Assembly (NCBI RefSeq): GCF_001475545.1
Contig: NZ_LDQC01000058.1
Location: 1-35,513, forward strand
Direction of reading: 5' to 3'
Length of the DNA stretch: 35,513 nucleotides
From: Curtobacterium luteum
GTDB lineage: Bacteria; Actinomycetota; Actinomycetes; Actinomycetales; Microbacteriaceae
Made by a program: the position numbers and the translations under genes
Notes under the pieces: model-generated
Seen by the model: the letters and a program-made list of their open reading frames with translations, nothing else
Told to the model about the DNA's origin: nothing
Database searches by the model: none
In this document: one piece after another, positions 17,098 through 26,488 of the stretch
Layout of the letters: each line of letters starts with the position of its first letter
Position numbering within the stretch: position 1 is the first letter of the stretch

Positions 17098-17103
17098 TAG
17101 GAT
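17098..17103 (+). promoter_or_regulatory. -10 element of leaderless metG
   Basis: TAGGAT ends 7 bases before ATG 17111; no Shine-Dalgarno is present. It argues for ATG 17111 over the in-frame ATG 17078. Confidence 0.5.
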
Positions 17104-17110
17104 GGTCCGC

Positions 17111-18687
<1,577 letters not shown>

Positions 18688-18691
<4 letters not shown>

Positions 18692-19617
18692 CCGACGCGG
18701 CGCACGTCCGTGCCCGCGGCGAGGGTTCGGGCGGCGGATCCAAGCGTGACCTGACCTACCCGCCCCTCCCGCAGGCGCTCGTCGTCCCCGTGTACGACAA
18801 CCACACCCACATGGAGATCGCCGACGGCGTGGGCGAGGGCGGCGACGGGCCGCTCGAGTACCGCGAGCACCTCGACCGCGCGTCGAGCGTCGGGGTCCGT
18901 GGTGTCGTGCAGGTCGGCACCGACCTGGCGACCTCGCAGTGGTCCGCCGCCATCGCCGCCCGTGAACCCCGCGTGCTCGCGGCGGTCGCGCTGCACCCCA
19001 ACGAAGCACCCGTGCTCGACGCTGCCGGCACCCTCGACGAGCACCTCGCGGGGATCGCCGAGCTCGCCGCGCTGCCCCGGGTCCGCGCGATCGGTGAGAC
19101 CGGCCTCGACTTCTTCCGCACGGGCGAGGACGGCCGCGCCGCCCAGGTCCGTTCGTTCGAGGAGCACATCCGCATCGCGAAGGAGCACGACCTCGCGCTG
19201 ACGATCCACGACCGCGACGCGCACGACGCCGTGGTCGAGGTCCTGGACCGCGTCGGCGCACCGGAGCGAACGGTCTTCCACTGCTTCTCGGGCGGTCCCG
19301 ACCTCGCCCGCCTCTGCGCCGAACGCGGTTGGTACATGTCCTTCGCAGGGACCGTGACCTTCAAGAACGCGCAGTCCCTCCGCGATGCGCTCGAGGTCGC
19401 TCCGCGCCACCTGATCATGGTCGAGACGGACGCGCCGTTCCTCACCCCGACGCCGTACCGCGGCCGGCCGAACGCGCCGTACCTGATCCCGCTCACGCTG
19501 CGTTCGATGGCGGAGACCCTCCGTACCGACGTCTCGATGCTCGCCGCGCAGATCGCCTCGAACACCGAGACGGTGTACGGCGCGTGGGACGCCGAGCCCG
19601 TGACGGTGGCGGAGTAG
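18688..19617 (+). CDS. tatD: TatD-family metal-dependent hydrolase (DNase)
   Basis: The 309-residue TIM-barrel hydrolase has all TatD metal ligands: YDNHTHME (H-x-H), IGETGLDFFR (Glu), LTIHDRDAHD (His), FHCFSGG (His) and MVETDAPFLTP (Asp). Family members are 3'-5' exonucleases or deacylases acting in DNA repair or tRNA quality control in the cytosol. The first 30 residues are a polar Gly/Arg-rich extension. GTG 18688 overlaps the metG stop as GTGA. The order metG-tatD-ksgA is conserved in actinobacteria; rpfB, which follows tatD in Mycobacterium, is absent. Confidence 0.95.
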
Positions 19618-19619
19618 CC

Positions 19620-20468
19620 GTGGGCGCGCTCCTCGGGCCGGCGGAGATCCGTGACCTCGCCGCGAAGCTCGACGTCACGCCGACGAAGAAGCTCGGACAG
19701 AACTTCGTGCACGACGCGAACACCGTTCGTCGCATCGTGGCCTCGGGTCGGGTGACGCCGGAGTCCCGCGTCCTCGAGATCGGACCGGGCCTCGGCTCGC
19801 TCACGCTCGGGCTGACCGAGACCGGTGCATCGGTCACGGCGGTGGAGATCGACGGGCGCCTCGCCGCCCAGCTCCCGGCGACCGTGTCGGTGATGCAGCC
19901 GGACGCTCGGCTCCGGGTCGTGCACCAGGACGCGCTGACCGTCGTGGCGGAAGACCTCCCGGAAGCCCCGACGCACGTCGTGGCGAACCTGCCGTACAAC
20001 GTCTCGGTGCCGGTGCTCCTGCACCTGCTCGCGACCTTCCCGAGCATCGAGCGTGCGCTCGTCATGGTGCAGGCCGAGGTCGGGTACCGGCTCGCCGCCG
20101 ACCCGGGCAGCAAGGTCTACGGCTCGCCGAGCGTCAAGGCCGCCTGGTACGGGTCGTGGTCGATCGCCGGGCAGGTCAGCCGTCAGGTGTTCTGGCCGGT
20201 GCCGAACGTCGACAGCGTGCTCGTCGGCTTCGACCGTGGCGCGCAGCCGGGCGACGAGGTCCTGCGGTCTCGGGTGTTCGTGCTCGTCGACGCCGCGTTC
20301 CAGCAGCGTCGGAAGATGCTGCGGCAGAGCCTGTCCGGGGTGCTCGGCGGCAGCGCCCGGGCAGCCGAGGTGTTGACCGCCGCCGGGATCGACCCGACGG
20401 CACGCGGCGAGGTCATCGGGATCGACGACTTCGTCAGGCTCGGGCGGACGGTGCTCGCCGCCGGCTGA
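19620..20468 (+). CDS. rsmA: 16S rRNA (adenine1518/1519-N6)-dimethyltransferase RsmA/KsgA
   Basis: The 282-residue methyltransferase has the KsgA N-terminal motif TPTKKLGQNFVHD, the SAM loop VLEIGPGLGSLT, the catalytic motif VVANLPYNVSVPVL and the rRNA-recognition segment FWPVPNVDSVLVGF. It dimethylates two adjacent adenines in helix 45 of 16S rRNA late in 30S assembly; loss gives kasugamycin resistance. GTG 19620 follows the tatD stop by 2 bases, so the genes are co-transcribed. In most actinobacteria ispE comes next; here it is 7.4 kb away. Confidence 0.97.
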   Translation: MGALLGPAEIRDLAAKLDVTPTKKLGQNFVHDANTVRRIVASGRVTPESRVLEIGPGLGSLTLGLTETGASVTAVEIDGRLAAQLPATVSVMQPDARLRVVHQDALTVVAEDLPEAPTHVVANLPYNVSVPVLLHLLATFPSIERALVMVQAEVGYRLAADPGSKVYGSPSVKAAWYGSWSIAGQVSRQVFWPVPNVDSVLVGFDRGAQPGDEVLRSRVFVLVDAAFQQRRKMLRQSLSGVLGGSARAAEVLTAAGIDPTARGEVIGIDDFVRLGRTVLAAG

Positions 20469-20478
20469 CCGTGGTCCA

Positions 20479-20499
20479 CCGAACATCCGAAATGTTTGG
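20479..20499. promoter_or_regulatory. Candidate operator of the PIN toxin-antitoxin pair
   Basis: CCGAACAT (20479-20486) and ATGTTTGG (20492-20499) form an inverted repeat with one mismatch around a 5-base centre. It overlaps the predicted -35 of the pair, as expected for an autoregulated operon. Confidence 0.5.
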
Positions 20500-20525
20500 A
20501 GACCGGCAGCCGATGTCCGTACGTT
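20496..20525 (+). promoter_or_regulatory. Promoter of the PIN toxin-antitoxin pair
   Basis: TTGGAG (20496-20501) and TACGTT (20520-20525) are separated by 18 bases. They precede the ribosome site AGGAGGA (about 20541-20547) of the first gene. Confidence 0.5.
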
Positions 20526-20552
20526 CCTCTTCACGAACCGAGGAGGAACACC

Positions 20553-20768
20553 ATGACCACCGACACGGCCACACTCATCGCACGCACGGGTACCCGCGCA
20601 CCCGCGATCAGGCGCCTGACCCCGGCGCAGCTCGATGCAGGGCGCCGACGCCCGGTCGGGACGCCGGATGAGCGGGCGAATGCGGTGCGCGCGATCCTCG
20701 ACGCCCCGACCTTCACCGTCGAGCCCTCCCCGTTGCGCAGCGCGACCCTGCCGCACACCCCGCAGTGA
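20553..20768 (+). CDS. Small antitoxin-like partner of the PIN protein
   Basis: The 71-residue product starts at ATG 20553 after a perfect AGGAGGA with 5 to 6 bases spacing, much stronger than most starts in this window. It is basic in the middle (AGRRRPVGTPDERANAVRAIL), proline-rich at the end and has no recognisable DNA-binding fold. It overlaps the PIN gene by 4 bases (GTGA), and a palindrome sits at its promoter. Size, order and coupling fit the antitoxin slot of a VapBC-like pair, but the sequence matches no VapB family I know. An upstream in-frame ATG at 20496 lies within the predicted promoter and is rejected. Confidence 0.65.
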   Translation: MTTDTATLIARTGTRAPAIRRLTPAQLDAGRRRPVGTPDERANAVRAILDAPTFTVEPSPLRSATLPHTPQ

Positions 20769-21328
20769 CCTCGCGGGACCGCGTCATCGCGATGGAAGCA
20801 GTCGAGCTCATGCCGGAGAGCGTGGTGCTCGACCACAGCTTTGTTTTCGCGGCGCTCGAGTCGGAGGCGCGACACCATGCAGCGGCCGCCGACTTCCTCG
20901 AACGCCTGACCCGGGGAGGGACCCGCTTGCTGTTCACCGACCTGCTCGAACTCCAGCTGCATGATCGAGCGTTCGCCACGGCGATCCGGGCGCAGTCTGC
21001 CTCGCAGAGGCGCTCGGGACGGACCCCTTCCGCCGGGGCGGATGAGCTCGCTCGCGCGTTCATCGGGCGGTGGCGCAACGTGCTCCTCGAGTCCGACGCT
21101 GTGCACGTCGAGGTGTCCGACCTCATGGACGACCTCATGTACTACAGCGAGCGGTTCCGGCTTTCTTCGATCAGCGCGGTGCACGCAGCCCTGGTCATGG
21201 CAGCTGACGCGGATGGTCTCGCCACGGTCGACCCGACGTTCGGGGCGGTGGACGCGTCACTCCTGCCGCTGTTCCTCCCGCGCGACGTCGTGCGCTTCGC
21301 CAGGCGAGGCCGGGAGCTGCCTGCCTGA
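20765..21328 (+). CDS. PIN-domain protein (VapC-like, degenerate active site)
   Basis: The 187-residue product has PIN features: VVLDHSFVFAALESEARHHA with Asp23, then LLFTDLLELQLHDRAF with Glu62. The C-terminal signature SAVHAALVMAADADGLATVD holds Asp156. PIN nucleases cleave RNA, often tRNA or rRNA, with a Mg2+ site of three or four acidic residues. Where VapC proteins usually have D-A-x-H-A, this one has S137-A-V-H-A, so the third acidic ligand appears to be missing. The gene is longer than a typical VapC (about 130-150) because of a helical insertion around residues 75-110. GTG 20765 overlaps the small upstream gene. Toxin activity is inferred, and the missing residue makes it doubtful. 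Confidence 0.75.
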   Translation: MTSRDRVIAMEAVELMPESVVLDHSFVFAALESEARHHAAAADFLERLTRGGTRLLFTDLLELQLHDRAFATAIRAQSASQRRSGRTPSAGADELARAFIGRWRNVLLESDAVHVEVSDLMDDLMYYSERFRLSSISAVHAALVMAADADGLATVDPTFGAVDASLLPLFLPRDVVRFARRGRELPA

Positions 21329-21332
21329 ACAC

Positions 21333-21400
21333 CCGTCCCGTGCGATGCGATCGCATCGGCCCTGCGCTGACCACATGAGCGACGGGACGGTGCGATCGCA
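21333..21400. repeat. Cluster of palindromes between the PIN gene and a frameshifted gene
   Basis: A 16-bp perfect palindrome CGATGCGATCGCATCG (21343-21358) and a 10-bp one TGCGATCGCA (21391-21400) share GCGATCGC. Inverted arms CCGTCCCG (21333-21340) and CGGGACGG (21383-21390) enclose the region. It could be a terminator for the toxin operon or a dimeric protein site. Confidence 0.65.
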
Positions 21401-21428
21401 CACGCAATGAGCCTGACCGGAACGCATC

Positions 21429-21930
21429 ATGGCCGCCACCGGCAAGATGCCCGACGACTGGTACGCCGACCTCGCCGCCGCCGCCGCCGCCGCGGCCGCA
21501 GGCCAGCACCTCGGCCACACCGTGATCGTCGCATGGCTCGTGGATCAGGGCGTCGACGGCTCGCGGGCGCAAGGCGTGGCGATCGGTTACGAACAGTCCC
21601 GCGGTCTCCGGATCCCCGGGCAGTGGTCCGACGGCACGTTCGCGGTCTCGGCATCGCGGCAGCTGCCCGGCGAGCACGAGGCAATGCTCGATGTGGTCGT
21701 TCCCGTCGTCACGGCGGCGCTCGGGTCCCCCCCCGGCCTCCGAGCGCCGTGGCGGGAAACGTCCGTCGGCTCGGTGGACCTTCCCGGATCGGGAGTCGGT
21801 CCTGCTCGACACCGAGGACGGTCCGAGGCCCGGCACAGTCCGGGTCAGCCTGCAGCGCGAGCGGTTGACCGGGCCGGAGCGAATGCCGGACGTGGAGGCC
21901 GAGCTGCAGGAGCTCCTCGCCAGCCTCTGA
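21429..21930 (+). pseudogene. Small hypothetical protein interrupted by a C8 homopolymer frameshift
   Basis: The frame from ATG 21429 reads sensibly (MPDDWYADL, an alanine run coded by GCC repeats, HTVIVAWLVDQGVDGSRAQG, then MLDVVVPVVTAALGSPP) up to eight Cs at 21727-21734. It then continues as arginine-rich out-of-frame sequence to 22040. If one C is removed, the frame joins a segment with SARWTFPDRESVLLDTEDG, VRVSLQRERL and an acidic end ELQELLASL, stopping at 21930. The combined product would be 166 residues. I do not recognise a family. Sequencing error, a true mutation, or slippage on the C-run are all possible. Confidence 0.6.
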
Positions 21931-21976
21931 CGGCCCACGGCCGAACGGGGGAGTCCTCAGACCCCGGGTGCAGCGC

Positions 21977-21982
21977 TACGCT
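21977..21982 (+). promoter_or_regulatory. -10 element of a leaderless membrane-protein transcript
   Basis: TACGCT lies 6 bases before GTG 21989. It supports that start over the in-frame GTG at 21968. Confidence 0.45.
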
Positions 21983-21988
21983 CACCGG

Positions 21989-22420
21989 GTGCCGCAACGC
22001 CCTTCGAAGCTCGCCCGTGCCATCACCGCGTCGTTCGTGATGGGTGGCTTGGTGGTGGCCGTGCTCGCCGTCGCCGCTGCCGTGCACGACCCGACGAGTG
22101 ACGCCGCGTGGGTCGCGATCCCGCTCGGTGTCCTCCTCGTGGTCTGGGGTGTCGCGTTCGCACGCATGAGCGCCGCCGAGACCGAGGACGACGGCCAGAC
22201 CGACAACGAGGCTCCGAGCAGGGGACCGCTCACACGGCTGAGCGAGGCGATCGCCCTCCTCGGGGTCTACGTGGTGATGCGGATGCTCCACCGGCCGCTC
22301 GACTCGGCGCTCGTCGGGGTCGGGGGAGTGCTCGCACTGCGACTCGTGCAGCTCGGGATCGGCCGGCTCGTTCGTCGTCGCGAGCAGCGCGACGGCGAGC
22401 CGGAGCCGCTGACCGACTGA
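21989..22420 (+). CDS. Small integral membrane protein of unknown function
   Basis: The 143-residue product has hydrophobic segments at about 11-32, 41-59, 85-100 and 105-124. A charged acidic loop (residues 62-80) lies in the middle, and the end is basic and then acidic. No domain is recognised. An N-terminal MQRYAHR extension to GTG 21968 is possible but would overlap the predicted -10. It is separated from the frameshifted gene by 58 bases and converges on the SDR gene across a hairpin-forming gap. Confidence 0.7.
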   Translation: MPQRPSKLARAITASFVMGGLVVAVLAVAAAVHDPTSDAAWVAIPLGVLLVVWGVAFARMSAAETEDDGQTDNEAPSRGPLTRLSEAIALLGVYVVMRMLHRPLDSALVGVGGVLALRLVQLGIGRLVRRREQRDGEPEPLTD

Positions 22421-22457
22421 TGCACGGACGCACGCGAGTCTCGGCGTTGATCGCGTG

Positions 22458-22519
22458 CGCACAACCGAAGTCCATCGGCACCAGGGGTCCGCACGGCGCC
22501 GTTTGACTTTGGTTGTGCG
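22458..22519. repeat. Inverted repeat between convergent genes
   Basis: CGCACAACCGAAGTC (22458-22472) and GACTTTGGTTGTGCG (22505-22519) are complementary at 14 of 15 positions across a 32-base centre that contains the palindrome CGGCGCCG. The arms are poorer in GC than their surroundings. It may act as a two-way terminator or be an inserted palindromic unit. The rest of the 178-base gap holds nothing else I can name. Confidence 0.7.
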
Positions 22520-22598
22520 ACCGTGAATCCGAACGCGGACTCGAGCAGCGTCGTGCCGTGAGCCGCGCCGCGCCGGGCGCCGCCGCGGCACCGCGCCG

Positions 22599-23339
22599 TC
22601 AGTGCCCGCGACCGGCGAGCACCTCGATGAGATGCTGCTGCGTCCCGTCCCGCTCGGACCACCGGAGCGGCAGGACGTTCTCGACGAGGATCTCCGGCGC
22701 GGCCCCCGAGCTGAGCAGCCCCATCACCTCGGACAGGAAGTCGTCCAGCGGCATGCCCCCGAAGTCCGCGCCACCGAGCAGGTCCGTGGCGACCGCCGGC
22801 GGGACGAGTTCGAGCACGGAGACGGGCGTCCCGATGAGCTGCTGTCGGAGCGACAGCGTGTACGAGTGCACCGCGGCCTTGGTCGCGCTGTAGGTCGGCG
22901 TCGCGGCGAGCGGTGTGAACGCGAGGCCCGACGACACGGTCACGACGGTGGCGGCAGGGCGGCCGAGCAGGTGCGGCAGGAAGGCGTCGACGAGTCGGAT
23001 GGTGCCGAGCAGGTTCGTCTCGACGGTCGCGACCGCGTCGTCGACGTGGTCGGGGTCCCGGAGGTCCTCGGTCCGCATGATCCCGGACATCGTGACGAGG
23101 GCGTCGAGCGAGGGGTGAGCGCCGAGCACCGTTTCGGCAGCGGCGGCGATCGACGCGGGGTCGGCGACGTCCACGACGACGGTGTCGAACCCGTGCTCCT
23201 CGCGGAGCGAGTCGAGCAGGGCGGCGCGGCGGCCGCCGATGACGACGGTGCTGCCCGCGGCCTGCAGGCGGAGCGCGAGCCCGAGGCCGATGCCCGAGGT
23301 CGCGCCGGGGATGAAGACGGTGGCGTTCGTGATGTCCAT
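22599..23339 (-). CDS. SDR-family oxidoreductase (DltE-like)
   Basis: This classical short-chain dehydrogenase of 246 residues has TNATVFIPGATSGIGLGLAL (Gly-rich NAD(P) loop, about residues 5-22), a VTMSGI segment, and catalytic Ser with Y-S-A-T-K (VTVSSGLAF ... TPTYSATKAAVHSY). It probably oxidises or reduces an alcohol or carbonyl substrate with NAD(P) in the cytosol; the substrate is unknown. ATG 23339 has CATCGT 6 bases ahead and no Shine-Dalgarno, and matches the usual N-terminus. It is divergent from the MmyB-type regulator, a pairing commonly seen in actinobacteria, so it is probably that regulator's target. Confidence 0.9.
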   Translation of the reverse strand: MDITNATVFIPGATSGIGLGLALRLQAAGSTVVIGGRRAALLDSLREEHGFDTVVVDVADPASIAAAAETVLGAHPSLDALVTMSGIMRTEDLRDPDHVDDAVATVETNLLGTIRLVDAFLPHLLGRPAATVVTVSSGLAFTPLAATPTYSATKAAVHSYTLSLRQQLIGTPVSVLELVPPAVATDLLGGADFGGMPLDDFLSEVMGLLSSGAAPEILVENVLPLRWSERDGTQQHLIEVLAGRGH

Positions 23340-23440
23340 GCGTCCACGATGCTCCGAGCTGCGGGGCCGAACCAGAGCCCGGTCATCGGGGGACCGCCGA
23401 TCCCTGGCTCGGGCCACGCTCGCCGTGCACGATGAGAGGC

Positions 23441-24298
23441 ATGGACCGTGCCGCCCTCGCCGACTTCCTCCGCCGACGTCGCGAGCTCCTGCGCCCCGAG
23501 GACGTCGGGCTCGGGAGCGGGGCGCGGCGACGGACGCCGGGGCTCCGGCGCGAGGAGGTGGCGGCCCTCGCGGGCATGTCCGCGGACTACTACACCCGGC
23601 TCGAGCAGCAGCGTGGGCCGCAGCCGTCCGAGCAGATGATCGCCGCGATCGCCCGCGCGCTCCGGTGCTCCCTCGACGAGCGGGACCACCTGTTCCACCT
23701 CACCGGGCACAACGCTCCGGTCCGGGTGCACCGTTCCGACCACGTCGACCCCGCGGTCCTCCGGGTGCTCGACCGGCTCGCGGACACCCCGGCGATCGTG
23801 GTGAACGACCTCGGCGAGACCCTCGTGGAGAACCGGTTGGCAGCGGCACTCCTCGGCTCGACGGTGGATCTGCCGGGCAACGAGCGCTACCAGCCGTGGC
23901 GGTGGTTCATGACCGTTGCCGAGCCGGCGAAGTACGCGCCGGAGCAGCACGAGCGCCTCGCACGGGCGCAGGTCGCGAGCCTCCGCGCCGCGGTGGGTGC
24001 CGCCGGCCCCGGTGACCGGCGTGCGCAGCAGCTGATCGCCGACCTGGAGCGGGAGAGCCCCGCGTTCCGGGAGCTCTGGGCACGCCACGAGGTCCGCACC
24101 CGCTGGGAGGACCACAAGACCTTCGTCCACCCGGAGCTCGGTCGGATCACCGTCGACTGCCAGGTGCTGCACACCGACAACCGCGCGCAGGCGCTCCTGC
24201 TCTTCACCGCGCCGCCCGGCACCGAGGACGCGCAGAAGCTCGAGATGCTCGGCGTCGTCGGTTCGCAGCAGTTCGACGCATCCGACGCGGCGAGGTAG
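23441..24298 (+). CDS. XRE/MmyB-type transcriptional regulator
   Basis: The 285-residue protein has an N-terminal helix-turn-helix with the typical RRTPGLRREEVAALAGMSAD, then YYTRLEQQRGPQPSEQM (about residues 28-67). The C-terminal MmyB-like ligand-binding domain contains TPAIVVNDLGETLVENRLA, NERYQPWRWFM and RTRWEDHKTFVHPELG. These regulators respond to small ligands, perhaps lipids, and usually control a neighbouring dehydrogenase gene. The divergent SDR gene across a 101-base gap is the likely target. ATG 23441 is preceded by CACGAT at 7 bases; ATG 23432 three codons upstream is possible. Confidence 0.92.
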   Translation: MDRAALADFLRRRRELLRPEDVGLGSGARRRTPGLRREEVAALAGMSADYYTRLEQQRGPQPSEQMIAAIARALRCSLDERDHLFHLTGHNAPVRVHRSDHVDPAVLRVLDRLADTPAIVVNDLGETLVENRLAAALLGSTVDLPGNERYQPWRWFMTVAEPAKYAPEQHERLARAQVASLRAAVGAAGPGDRRAQQLIADLERESPAFRELWARHEVRTRWEDHKTFVHPELGRITVDCQVLHTDNRAQALLLFTAPPGTEDAQKLEMLGVVGSQQFDASDAAR

Positions 24299-24338
24299 CA
24301 CCGCGTCACACACCTGGCCGCCTGTCACACACCGTGCC

Positions 24339-24344
24339 TATGGT
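24339..24344 (+). promoter_or_regulatory. -10 element of the leaderless ATP-grasp gene
   Basis: TATGGT ends 6 bases before GTG 24351 with no ribosome-binding sequence, one of the clearest leaderless arrangements here. Confidence 0.55.
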
Positions 24345-24350
24345 GGGCGC

Positions 24351-25349
24351 GTGAGCTCTCCGCGCGTGTACGTCATCCACGAGAACCCCGAGTGGTTCCC
24401 GCCGCTCGCCGCTGCCTTCGAGGCCGAGGGGGTCCCGGTCGAGGAGATCCTCCTCACCGACGGGCAGATCGACCTCTCCGCGGAGCCGGCTCCCGGGATC
24501 TACTGGAGCCGGATGTCGGCGTCGAGCCACACCCGCGGCCACGAGCACAGCAAGGAGTACACCCGTGCGCTCCTCGGCTGGCTCGAGCGCGCCGGTCGGA
24601 CGGTCGTGAACGGCAGCCACGTCCTGGAGCTCGAGGTGTCCAAGGTCGCCCAGCACGGCCTGCTGCGCGACGCCGGGTTCGACGTGCCGCGCACCACGGC
24701 CGTGTTCGGAGCGGCGGGACTCAAGGAGGCAGCCCGCACCTTCACGGGCGGGCAGGACGTCCCGTTCATCACGAAGCACAACCAGGGCGGCAAGGGCCTC
24801 GGGGTGCGTCGGTTCGACTCGCTCGCGGAGTTCGACGCGTACGTCGACAGCCCGGAGTTCGAGGCGCCCGTCGACGGCATCACGCTCCTGCAGGAGTACC
24901 TCACGGCCCGCGAGCCGTTCATCACGCGCCTCGAGTTCGTCGGCGGCGAGTTCGTCTACGCCGTCCGCGTCGACACGAGCGCCGGCAGCTTCGAGCTCTG
25001 CCCGGCCGACGCGTGCGAGGTGCCGCAGGTCATCGCCGGAGCCGTCTGCGACGTGCCGGGCGCAGAGGCGTCGGCAGACGCACCCGGCGCGTTCAGCGTC
25101 CGCGAGGACGTCACCGCATCGCACCCGCTCGTGCAGCAGCTCCGGACCTTCCTCGCGGAGCAGCGGATCCCGATCGCCGGCGTCGAGTTCATGGAGACCA
25201 CCGACGGCCGTCACGTCGTGTACGACATCAACACGAACACGAACTACAACCCCGCGGTCGAGGCATCCGCGCCGGTCTCCGGACCGCGCGCGATCGCACG
25301 GTTCACCGGCGGCCTGCTGGCCGCGCAGTACCAGACCGCCGCGGTCTGA
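24351..25349 (+). CDS. ATP-grasp ligase (RimK/GshB-like)
   Basis: The 332-residue protein has an N-terminal pre-ATP-grasp domain (SPRVYVIHENPEWFPPLAAA). The ATP-binding segment is FITKHNQGGKGLGVRRF (Lys142, Gly-rich loop 146-151), followed by LLQEYLTAREPFITRLEFV. The C-terminal metal-binding motif is VVYDINTNTNYNP (Asp292, Asn294, Asn296). Such enzymes join a carboxylate to an amine or thiol using ATP through an acyl phosphate. The nearest described groups are RimK-type alpha-L-glutamate ligases and glutathione-synthase-like proteins, but no glutathione partner gene is seen. The 42-bp palindrome and the monooxygenase gene follow downstream. The substrate is unknown. Confidence 0.85.
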   Translation: MSSPRVYVIHENPEWFPPLAAAFEAEGVPVEEILLTDGQIDLSAEPAPGIYWSRMSASSHTRGHEHSKEYTRALLGWLERAGRTVVNGSHVLELEVSKVAQHGLLRDAGFDVPRTTAVFGAAGLKEAARTFTGGQDVPFITKHNQGGKGLGVRRFDSLAEFDAYVDSPEFEAPVDGITLLQEYLTAREPFITRLEFVGGEFVYAVRVDTSAGSFELCPADACEVPQVIAGAVCDVPGAEASADAPGAFSVREDVTASHPLVQQLRTFLAEQRIPIAGVEFMETTDGRHVVYDINTNTNYNPAVEASAPVSGPRAIARFTGGLLAAQYQTAAV

Positions 25350-25365
25350 GCTCCAAGCCACCCAC

Positions 25366-25407
25366 GGCCTGGAGGCACGGTGCGGGCCCGCCCCGCGCCT
25401 CCAGGCC
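25366..25407. repeat. 42-bp palindromic repeat, copy 2 (possible terminator)
   Basis: Arms begin GGCCTGGAGGC and end GCCTCCAGGCC, and the centre contains GCGGGCCCGC. Two base pairs are mismatched. It differs from copy 1 (17016-17057) at three positions only. It lies 16 bases after the ATP-grasp stop and 28 before the monooxygenase start, the same between-genes context as copy 1. Confidence 0.85.
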
Positions 25408-25435
25408 GGCACTCACCACCCAAGGAACCCACCCC

Positions 25436-26488
25436 GTGCGATTCGGATACTGGACCCCGCTCTTCGGCGGCTGGCTGCGCAACGTCGAGGACGAGGACAT
25501 GCCCGTCACCTTCGACTACGTGAAGCGGCTCGCGCAGCGAGCCGAGCGCATCGGCTTCGACCTGACGCTCGTGCCGGAGCTGAACCTCAACGACATCAAG
25601 GGGACGGCCGCGCCGTCGCTCGAGGCGTGGGCGCTCGCGGCCGCGATCGCGGCGACGACCGAACGGCTCGAGATCATGGCTGCGATGCGGCCCGGCTACC
25701 ACCTGCCGGCCGTCACCGCGAAGCAGGCGGCGACCATCGACGACATCTCGGGCGGCCGGTTCACCTTCAACGTGGTGAGCGCCTGGTGGGCCGAGGAGGC
25801 CAAGCAGTACGGCGGGATCTTCTCGGAGCACGACGACCGGTACAAGCGCACGGCGGAGTTCGTCGAGGTCATGAAGGGCCTCTGGCGCGAGACCCCCTAC
25901 TCGTTCCACGGGGAGTACTACGACGTCGAGAACGCGCACCTGGAACCGAAGCCCCGCGTCACCCCGCGCATCTACGCGGGTGGCGAGAGTGAGGCGGGCA
26001 AGGCCGCGATCACGGGCTACGCCGATGCGTACGTCACGCACGGCGGCACGGTCGAGGAACTCCGGACGAAGATCGCCGAGATGCGCCGCCGCCGTGAGGA
26101 CGCCGGGCTCGACCCGTTCGAGGCGTTCGGGATGGCGGCGTACGTCGTCGTCCGCGACACCGAGGCGGAGGCGCAGGCCGAGCTCGCGCGCATCACCGAC
26201 GTGCAGCACGGGAAGGCCTACGAGTCCTACCAGGACTTCATCTCGAAGTCGCAGCTCGAGCACGTGCCGTCGCTCGAGGACTACTCGGTGTCGAACCGCG
26301 GGCTCCGACCCGGCTTCGTCGGTACCCCTGAGCAGGTCGCCGCCCGCATCCGCGCGTTCGAGGACGCCGGCGTCGACACGCTGCTCCTGCAGTTCTCGCC
26401 GCAGCTGGAGGAGATGGAGCGCTTCGGCGAGCAGGTCATCCCGCTCGTCCGCCCGTCCGTGCCGGTGCCGTCCGGGGTCGGCGCCTGA
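25436..26488 (+). CDS. LLM-class flavin-dependent monooxygenase (SfnG/SsuD-like)
   Basis: The 350-residue protein is a bacterial luciferase-like, FMNH2-dependent monooxygenase. It shows FGYWTPLFGGWLRN at the N-terminus, TTERLEIMAAMRPGYHLPA, AATIDDISGGRFTFNVVSAW, EHDDRYKRTAEFVEVMKGLW and RPGFVGTPEQVAARI, the order seen in alkanesulfonate (SsuD) and dimethylsulfone (SfnG) monooxygenases. Such enzymes split C-S bonds and free sulfite or sulfinate. The substrate is inferred from similarity. GTG 25436 is preceded by AAGGA at about 25422-25426, one of the few good ribosome sites here. The stop shares its A with ATG of the sulfhydrylase gene, so the two are coupled. Confidence 0.88.
   Translation: MRFGYWTPLFGGWLRNVEDEDMPVTFDYVKRLAQRAERIGFDLTLVPELNLNDIKGTAAPSLEAWALAAAIAATTERLEIMAAMRPGYHLPAVTAKQAATIDDISGGRFTFNVVSAWWAEEAKQYGGIFSEHDDRYKRTAEFVEVMKGLWRETPYSFHGEYYDVENAHLEPKPRVTPRIYAGGESEAGKAAITGYADAYVTHGGTVEELRTKIAEMRRRREDAGLDPFEAFGMAAYVVVRDTEAEAQAELARITDVQHGKAYESYQDFISKSQLEHVPSLEDYSVSNRGLRPGFVGTPEQVAARIRAFEDAGVDTLLLQFSPQLEEMERFGEQVIPLVRPSVPVPSGVGA

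Noticed and set aside
21735..22040. The continuation of the frame from 21429 to 22040 as a real C-terminus
   Set aside because: After the C8 run the translation becomes Arg/Gly/Ala-rich and overlaps the next gene; the shifted frame gives a better protein ending at 21930.
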